Shown: positions 37,697-43,381 of the stretch, one piece after another | How positions within the stretch are numbered: position 1 is the first letter of the stretch | How the letters are laid out: every line of letters starts with the position of its first letter | IMG/VR virus record: IMGVR_UViG_3300044986_000091 | Coordinates: 1-43,381 of that record | Origin: a virus | Reading direction: 5' to 3' (one strand) | DNA length: 43,381 nt | Program-made: the position numbers and the translations under genes | The notes under the pieces: model-generated | Told to the model about the DNA's origin: nothing | The model's database searches: none | Seen by the model: only the letters and a program-made list of their open reading frames with translations

Positions 37697-38011
37697 ATGG
37701 CACGACCTTACGGAGATAAATTTCTCATTGCTCTGGAGCGGTCCACGGGTAATACCCTTGGACTTCAGTTAGCGAAATTGTGTGTGAAGGCAAACCTGCC
37801 TGCCACGATGGTAGCGATTGCGTTGGAAGTATCTTCAACGACGGTCTACAAATGGTTTCGCGGACAAGGAGTTAGAGAACACAAGCGTAAGGCAGTGGAG
37901 GTCTTTATGGACCTCTTGAAGGAAGATCTTGCCAACGGAGTGTTGCCAGTCAAAGATGTGAACGCTGCCGCAGCGTACATGGAATCGATGCTTGGCAAGC
38001 CAATCCGCTGA
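37697..38011 (+). CDS. HTH DNA-binding protein
   Basis: 104 residues. A helix-turn-helix lies in LPATMVAIALEVSSTTVYKW then FRGQGVREH. The rest is helical with a basic end. Its size and lone HTH fit a transcriptional regulator or replication accessory. A terminator follows 20 bases later, so it ends the helicase-SSB-type operon. Confidence 0.72.
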   Translation: MARPYGDKFLIALERSTGNTLGLQLAKLCVKANLPATMVAIALEVSSTTVYKWFRGQGVREHKRKAVEVFMDLLKEDLANGVLPVKDVNAAAAYMESMLGKPIR

Positions 38012-38030
38012 CATGACTTCTCCCCTTCAC

Positions 38031-38060
38031 GGCGGGGGACCGACACCCCGCCTTATTTCT
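38031..38060 (+). terminator. Rho-independent terminator before the primase gene
   Basis: GGCGGGG / GACCGACA / CCCCGCC, a perfect 7-pair stem, followed by TTATTTCT. The U-tract is modest. Confidence 0.7.
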
Positions 38061-38070
38061 CGCTGCGCTT

Positions 38071-40920
38071 ATGAGAAAACAATTTTACGAAAAAGCATTA
38101 CCAACGCAGGGCATTTACTGCGTTGCGATGATTCACGCAGAGACCAAACGAACGCGACATGAGTACGTCTATAACGTAGATGAGTTGGAAGAGGTACTGG
38201 GTAAGTACTCAAGTCAGACTGATTACAACGTCTACGTTGCACCGTGTTCGTTTCAGGACGAGAGCCGCAATTCCAACAATGCCGCTTTTGGTCGCTCGTT
38301 TTTCATAGACCTTGATGTCAATCACGGTAGCGTCTGCTACACGAGTAAAGAAGAAGCTTTAAACGCACTTGAGGAATTCGTTGCCGAGCATGACCTGCCT
38401 CCCCCTGTCCGCATCGATTCGGGCGGCGGTATACAGGCGTACTGGCTTTTCGAGGACGACGTAGAAGCCGAGGAGTGGAAGCTTGTCGCAGCACTGTTCA
38501 AACAGTTCTGCATGGACAAGGGACTGCTGATCGACCCGGCTGTGACCGCTGATGCTGCGCGGATCATGCGCTGTCCGGAGACTATGAACCTTCGGGTGCA
38601 GACGCCATCCAAGTTTATTGACAACGACTTCAATCAGTACGACTTCAGTGCATTTAAATCTTTCTTAGGCGGCGAGGAAGTGCCGCAGACCATCGAGCAG
38701 ATCAAGGTCAAGACTCGTGGTATGGATGAAGAGACGAAGGCCATCGCCCGTCTCGACAACTTTGAAGACTCGTTCGCTGTGCTGGCTGAGAAGAGCCTCT
38801 CTGGCGACGGGTGCAACCAGATCAAATACGCCATCGAGAACCGCGAGACCCTGCCATACGGTCTTTGGTTCGGGGCTTTGTCTGTCGCGCAGCGGTGCGT
38901 GGATCGAGATGCTGCCATCAAGGCCGTCTCTGAAGATCACCCGGACTATACGTTTGAAAAGGCAAGCCTCAAAGCACAAGAGACGACTAAGGCGAGTGGC
39001 CCGTGGACTTGCACTAAGTTCGGGGAAGAGAACCCGGACGGCTGCGAGGGTTGCCCATTCAAAGGCAAGATCACTTCACCGATTGCCTTGGCGCGGAAGA
39101 TCCGGATGCCGACAGAGGCGACGGCTCCGCTGCCTGAACTTGACGACACGGTGTGGGGAGACGCTGACAATCAGGATTTGCTGATCTTTCCTGAGTACCT
39201 TGAGCCGTTTAGCCGCAGCGCCCGGGGCAGCATCATGTACACCCCACCGGCTACCGTCGATAAGACGGGCAAGGTGACGCAACCGCTTCCGATAGAGTTG
39301 TTAACTCGCCCTGTGTACCCATACAAGCGGATGTTCAGTCCGCACGACGGCGAGTGCCTGATGATTCGCACGGTGATGCCGTTTGATGGGCATCGAGAAT
39401 TTATGTTGCCGGTGGATCACGTGTACTCATCGGAGCACTTAACGAAGGCGGTGGTGCAGAGCGGGGCGACGTTCGACCCTGACAAGACCAAGTTCGTCAT
39501 GAAGTATTTCATTCGCTGGGCAGAGTACCTGTCGAGCATCGGGAGAGCAGAACAGATGCGTATGCAGATGGGATGGACGGAAGACCGTGACGGATTCGTC
39601 ATTGGTAACACCGAGATCAAGTCTAATGGTGAAATCATACGTTCAGCCGCATCGCCGCTGGTGCGTAATGTGGCACAGCATTTAAAGCCTGTTGGTGACT
39701 ACGCAACGTGGAAGTGGGCAACAACGATCTTTGACCGCCCGGGCTTTGAGATGCAAGCGTTCGGAATGCTGACCGGGTTCGGCTCTCCGCTTATGAGCCT
39801 GACGACCGTAGCAGGTGCCTCCCTTTGTTTCTTGAGCGCCCACTCTGGCACCGGTAAAACGGGTTCGCTCTACGCCTCTATCAGCATCTGGGGACAGCCC
39901 AAAGAGCTAAGTCTTGTGGATCAGGGCGCGACCCAGAATGGTTTTATCGGGCGATATCTGAACTTGAAAAACCTGCCGCTGGGTATCGATGAAGCCTCAA
40001 ACGCCAAGCCAGAGGATCTTGCCAAGTTGATCCATGCCGTGTCACACGGCAAAGCCAAGATCCGTATGCAGTCTTCGGTTAACGCTGAACGTGAGCACGA
40101 GTCTTCGGCGTCGATGATTACGTTCTTCACCAGCAACCAGTCGATCTACAACAAGCTGGAGACTTTGAAGGGGAGTCCTGACGGTGAGATGGCTCGCTTG
40201 GTTGAGTTTAGACTGAAGCCACCAGATTGGTTCAATGACGATATTGGTATCGAGTACTTCGATAAGTTCCGGTTCAACTATGGACATGCCGGGATTGAGT
40301 TCATTCAGCACTACTTCAAGCGGGGCGAGCCTTACGTCAAGGCGCTCGTAGACAAGTGGTACAAACGATTCAACGAAGTGGTCGGCAACGAAACCGGCTA
40401 TCGGTTCTATCGCAACCTCGTGGCAGCGACGTTTGCTGGCGGTGAGTTAGCTATCGAGGCTGGGATCATTCAACTCGATATTGAGCGCGTATTCAGAGCC
40501 ATCATTTTAGAGATCATTCAATTGAAAGAAGACACGGTCAAACTCAACAACACGGATTACCCGGCGCTTATCACCGAGTTCTTCTTGGATCACTGGGCTG
40601 GTGTGCTGGTCTTGGAAGAGCCCGGTAAAGTTATTCAAGCACCCAGCTTAGGTAAGCCTGTTGTGGCTCGTAGCGAGATCTACAACAGCACGCACTACAT
40701 ATCCAAGTCAGCATTCAAGAAACTTTGCTTGGCCCCCAAGCAGATCAGCAGCAAAGAGTTTGAAGAAGCCATGAAGCCCCACGGGCTGGTGGTGGACCGC
40801 GAACGCATCACGAACAATTCAGGTTGGGGCAAGGGCCTGTACAACAACGCGATTGGCGTTTATGTGATCCGCGCCAAACTGCCGGAAGAGCTACTGAAGA
40901 AAGATGAATCGAATCCCTGA
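38071..40920 (+). CDS. Primase-helicase: PrimPol-like domain fused to SF3/DUF927-type ATPase
   Basis: 949 residues. The N-terminal primase part has FFIDLDV (77-83), RIDSGGGIQAYW (114-125) and LIDPAVTADAARIMRCPE (153-170), the pattern of archaeo-eukaryotic-type primases. A Cys pair with spacing CTKF...DGCEGCPF (about 325-340) may bind zinc. The C-terminal ATPase has Walker A HSGTGKT (591-597) and Walker B LGIDEAS (637-643), then TFFTSNQS, in the style of DUF927 helicases. No obvious ribosome site precedes ATG at 38071. Probably primes and unwinds for the family A polymerase. Confidence 0.88.
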   Translation: MRKQFYEKALPTQGIYCVAMIHAETKRTRHEYVYNVDELEEVLGKYSSQTDYNVYVAPCSFQDESRNSNNAAFGRSFFIDLDVNHGSVCYTSKEEALNALEEFVAEHDLPPPVRIDSGGGIQAYWLFEDDVEAEEWKLVAALFKQFCMDKGLLIDPAVTADAARIMRCPETMNLRVQTPSKFIDNDFNQYDFSAFKSFLGGEEVPQTIEQIKVKTRGMDEETKAIARLDNFEDSFAVLAEKSLSGDGCNQIKYAIENRETLPYGLWFGALSVAQRCVDRDAAIKAVSEDHPDYTFEKASLKAQETTKASGPWTCTKFGEENPDGCEGCPFKGKITSPIALARKIRMPTEATAPLPELDDTVWGDADNQDLLIFPEYLEPFSRSARGSIMYTPPATVDKTGKVTQPLPIELLTRPVYPYKRMFSPHDGECLMIRTVMPFDGHREFMLPVDHVYSSEHLTKAVVQSGATFDPDKTKFVMKYFIRWAEYLSSIGRAEQMRMQMGWTEDRDGFVIGNTEIKSNGEIIRSAASPLVRNVAQHLKPVGDYATWKWATTIFDRPGFEMQAFGMLTGFGSPLMSLTTVAGASLCFLSAHSGTGKTGSLYASISIWGQPKELSLVDQGATQNGFIGRYLNLKNLPLGIDEASNAKPEDLAKLIHAVSHGKAKIRMQSSVNAEREHESSASMITFFTSNQSIYNKLETLKGSPDGEMARLVEFRLKPPDWFNDDIGIEYFDKFRFNYGHAGIEFIQHYFKRGEPYVKALVDKWYKRFNEVVGNETGYRFYRNLVAATFAGGELAIEAGIIQLDIERVFRAIILEIIQLKEDTVKLNNTDYPALITEFFLDHWAGVLVLEEPGKVIQAPSLGKPVVARSEIYNSTHYISKSAFKKLCLAPKQISSKEFEEAMKPHGLVVDRERITNNSGWGKGLYNNAIGVYVIRAKLPEELLKKDESNP

Positions 40921-41104
40921 ACCGGAATGGATCTTTCCGTTCGACGGCATGAGCGTGGGAGACAGCTTCTTTATACCTACGCTGCGTCCTGCCGAGTTAC
41001 TTTTCGTTGTCGATAATCGTGCCAAGGTGGCAAAGGTCAAGGTGAAAGCCTTCCCTTCGTCCAAGGATGGACGCCTCGGCATCCGCGTCTGGCGGATAGG
41101 CTAA
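40904..41104 (+). CDS. Small protein at the end of the early block
   Basis: 66 residues. It overlaps the end of the primase gene by 17 bases in another frame. Compact alpha/beta with EPEWIFPFDGMSVGDSFFIP and LLFVVDNRAKVAKVKVKAF. Its stop overlaps the end of the opposite-strand polyvalent gene by four bases. No family recognised. Confidence 0.65.
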   Translation: MNRIPEPEWIFPFDGMSVGDSFFIPTLRPAELLFVVDNRAKVAKVKVKAFPSSKDGRLGIRVWRIG

Positions 41105-43381
41105 TCAGTAAACGGGTTGTAGTCCCCGTAATATTCGTCAACGTCTTCTTGGTAAGTCTCGTACCACTTGACGATCTGGTTCATGTGAACATTTTTTATT
41201 TGCGTAAAGGTTTTGTTTAACTTTTTACGTTCTTGAATTGATTCCGCAAACACCTGCGGAGCCGCAGCAACCTGTGACGCTCTGTTAAGCGTAGCTACTT
41301 GCTTGTTGTACACAGCAATGATGGCAGGCGCGTTGGGATACTCGCGTAAGAAACGCGTACGTAATTCAGGATTCGGACTGTTCATCGCCGTGTCGTAGCC
41401 ACGCTTCAACACTTCTAATCTGGTGTTTGCCTTGTTGAACTTGATCAAGACAGGTTCAATCTTGGTGCCAATGAAGCTGTCCAAGAAAACCGTATCCGTC
41501 TTGGGGTCAAAGTCTTTAGCCGAGTTCAGCACTAGCCCGATGTTAACAGCATCTGCCAGAATCGATGCTGGACCATCAAGGTAGCCTGTGGCGAAAAAGC
41601 GCACTTCTTTGGGTTCAGGTTGATAACGCCCTAACGATATTAAGCTAGCAGCCTGCGCTGCATAACGATAGGCTTCTTCAATATTCTCGGACCCACCGTA
41701 CGCAGGCCCATACCGATTGTAGTAATCGCGGTAAATTGACTGCCCCAACGAACTTGTATTGAAAGCGTACTCAAAGAGGGGTCTGACGGGTGCGGGAGCT
41801 AAGCTATTTACTGTCCAAATAAATGGGTTATCAAACGGGTTGAATCGGGCAAAAGGTAGCGGTATGTAGCTATCCAAGCCAATAGAAATCATGTTGCCCA
41901 CGTATTCTTTGGTGGACATGTTAGTCACGCCGTTGTTTACCAAGAACGTAGTTTGTGCCCCCGCCGCTGCAAAGGCTCCCATACCGAAGCCCCACGGAAT
42001 TTGAGCAAACTTATCTTTCAAGCTTGGGATGTCTAACCAATCCAACGGGAATCGCATGTTGCGAGTCCAAAGTTCTTTGCTATCTGCACCCACGAGATTG
42101 GTAGGATTATCCTCGTCGTCCCCAGACCCACCAAGCGAAAGCGCCATGTAAGCCGTCATCGCGCCGAATGAAGCGAAGAAGGCCATAGTCATTTGGGCAT
42201 TACGCGCCTGCTGCAGATAGCTAGCTTCGTAATTAGCCACGGCTTCGGGATCTTGTCGGATCTCTTCTGGCAGTTCTTGTATGATTTTCTTGACGTTGCT
42301 TCCATGAATTCCGATACGGAACGCTGGAGCAATTGCTTCTAAGGCACGCACAGCACCCGTTGCTGACGGAGAGAAGAATGCATACAACGCACTCGGGGTT
42401 TTGTTAAGTCCTTTCTTTTCAAAGTTAGCCAAGTTTTTAGCAAAGTACACGCCGTACTGTTCTGCTTCAGCTTCAGGCATTTTGCGTACATTCATTGCTT
42501 GAGACTTAGCAGTCTTATACGCCTGCACGCGGGCTACGAGCTCAAACCCGTCCAACCACAAATCAAAGTAACGATCTAAGAAATCTTTTGACTTGGACAG
42601 TGCTTCTTCAGTGTTCCTACGCCAATCCGCTTTGTTGATATCCGTGACCATCTTTTCTAACTGACCACGGGTTTGCCAGCTTTTGACAATGGAGACGCGA
42701 CCGCCACGCTGCAGATAATCGTAAGTATCCCGCACGAACGAATCTTTCCACTCTCCGGTTTTTTCGTTGTAGCCGCCAATTTGCTTAATCTTGTTCCAGT
42801 CACCGTCATAGTGAGCAGCGGCGATGCGCCACACTTGTGGGATACGAATCTTCTGGAAGACTTCTCTGCCGACGCCAGCAAAATACTTAGCGCCCTCCAC
42901 AGGACCAAGCTCGCTCATGATGACGCCTGAGTTGGCGATCACGTTGCGCGGGAAGTCGTAGATGGCAAACTTGATTTGATACCGAGTATGGCCCTGCCCG
43001 ATAAGATTTGTTAACCAGCGCGAACCAGATATAAATCGACCGGGAAGTTTCTTGCTGGCTTCCCACTCTGGACGGAGTGCCTCAACAATCTTCGAGTCAT
43101 CAACCTTCCAGACTTCGATGTCGCCGTTCGGCAGATAGTTATAGAACTTATCTTTGCCGACCCACTTGTCGCTACCGTCTTTGTTCTTCTCTTGGAAGTT
43201 AATTTCGCCCTTGTAGCGGTCCGTAAACTTGATGACGCCAATCGGCTCAGTACCGCCCTTGACGTAGGACTGACCTGTTCTCGGGTGCGGCTTCAGAAGA
43301 TTGACCAGTGTCGGCACGATGTCAGACCGCGCAGCGCGAGTTGCAGACTTACCGGCGTTGATCTGCAACTCGCGCTGCGCG
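41101..43381 (-). CDS. Large polyvalent / internal virion protein, N-terminus cut by window edge
   Basis: At least 755 residues on the minus strand; the frame is still open at the window end, and the first possible start there is a TTG at 43368, so the true start is outside or disturbed. KFAIYDFPRNVIANSGVIMS and FEKKGLNKTPSALYAFFS, plus a hydrophobic MTMAFFASFGAMTAYMALSL (about residues 413-432), resemble the LPD38-like C-terminal parts of large polyvalent proteins carried in phage heads and injected with DNA. Late gene on the opposite strand to its neighbours. The first about 18 codons lie in a 20-bp inverted repeat and may be artefactual. Confidence 0.7.
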   Translation of the reverse strand, partial: AQRELQINAGKSATRAARSDIVPTLVNLLKPHPRTGQSYVKGGTEPIGVIKFTDRYKGEINFQEKNKDGSDKWVGKDKFYNYLPNGDIEVWKVDDSKIVEALRPEWEASKKLPGRFISGSRWLTNLIGQGHTRYQIKFAIYDFPRNVIANSGVIMSELGPVEGAKYFAGVGREVFQKIRIPQVWRIAAAHYDGDWNKIKQIGGYNEKTGEWKDSFVRDTYDYLQRGGRVSIVKSWQTRGQLEKMVTDINKADWRRNTEEALSKSKDFLDRYFDLWLDGFELVARVQAYKTAKSQAMNVRKMPEAEAEQYGVYFAKNLANFEKKGLNKTPSALYAFFSPSATGAVRALEAIAPAFRIGIHGSNVKKIIQELPEEIRQDPEAVANYEASYLQQARNAQMTMAFFASFGAMTAYMALSLGGSGDDEDNPTNLVGADSKELWTRNMRFPLDWLDIPSLKDKFAQIPWGFGMGAFAAAGAQTTFLVNNGVTNMSTKEYVGNMISIGLDSYIPLPFARFNPFDNPFIWTVNSLAPAPVRPLFEYAFNTSSLGQSIYRDYYNRYGPAYGGSENIEEAYRYAAQAASLISLGRYQPEPKEVRFFATGYLDGPASILADAVNIGLVLNSAKDFDPKTDTVFLDSFIGTKIEPVLIKFNKANTRLEVLKRGYDTAMNSPNPELRTRFLREYPNAPAIIAVYNKQVATLNRASQVAAAPQVFAESIQERKKLNKTFTQIKNVHMNQIVKWYETYQEDVDEYYGDYNPFTD
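43328..43381. repeat. Perfect 20-bp inverted repeat at the window end
   Basis: Bases 43328-43347 are the exact reverse complement of 43362-43381, with a 14-base loop. The repeat reaches the final base, so it could extend further. It may be a fold-back assembly or amplification artefact, or a real terminal hairpin. Confidence 0.85.

Overview
The window is most of the genome of a tailed double-stranded DNA phage, probably an environmental (freshwater or marine) virus of a Gram-negative, Pseudomonadota-like host, with sigma70-type promoters and AGGAG-type ribosome binding sites. Short-tailed (podovirus) morphology is suggested by adaptor-like connector genes and the absence of any tape measure or tail sheath, but is not proven. 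No integrase, lysogeny repressor, single-subunit RNA polymerase, tRNA or CRISPR array was seen. Both edges cut through genes (a Gly-rich fibre on the left, a polyvalent internal protein on the right), so the genome is incomplete here. No endolysin was recognised.

Left arm (1-17,846, all minus strand, read right to left): small terminase, Zn-ribbon protein, large terminase, portal with a Gln-rich coiled-coil tail, a GroES-like co-chaperonin, scaffold, decoration-type protein and major capsid protein. A strong terminator, a candidate re-start promoter and a leader hairpin follow the capsid gene. Then come small virion proteins, a run of tiny Lys/Arg/Gly-rich proteins sharing a C-terminal tag, connector/adaptor proteins, and repeat-rich fibre proteins. 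The genes are nearly gapless or overlapping, as in one late operon.

Centre (17,847-20,952): a divergent control region with three helically phased CCCGGGAAA repeats, then three early cassettes. Each cassette has a near-identical TTGCAA-16-TATAAT promoter, a hairpin at the predicted mRNA 5' end, a standard ribosome site, one or more small genes and a terminator, followed by a TTTGATACCAGTTATGCG repeat. The third cassette carries a GP88-family protein. A 720-base gap follows, holding 12 TGACAC/GTGTCA-type hexamers, mostly 9 bp apart, around an AT-rich block: a candidate replication origin or operator.

Right arm (20,953-41,104, plus strand): small early genes, SprT-like metalloprotease, VRR-NUC nuclease, an HTH-DUF3310 protein, a glycosyltransferase/methyltransferase cluster with two multidomain fusions, then replication genes (family A polymerase with Leu at the 762-equivalent position, Cas4/RecB-like nuclease, HNH-like protein, SNF2-type helicase, a possible ssDNA-binding protein, HTH protein, PrimPol-helicase). 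The last gene, a partial polyvalent protein on the minus strand, meets this block tail to tail.

Most striking are a 20-residue motif shared by the capsid N-terminus and the DUF3310 protein (15/20 identical), the uniform 5'-hairpin cassettes, the iteron field, the glycosylation cluster, and enrichment of TTTAAA in the right arm only.
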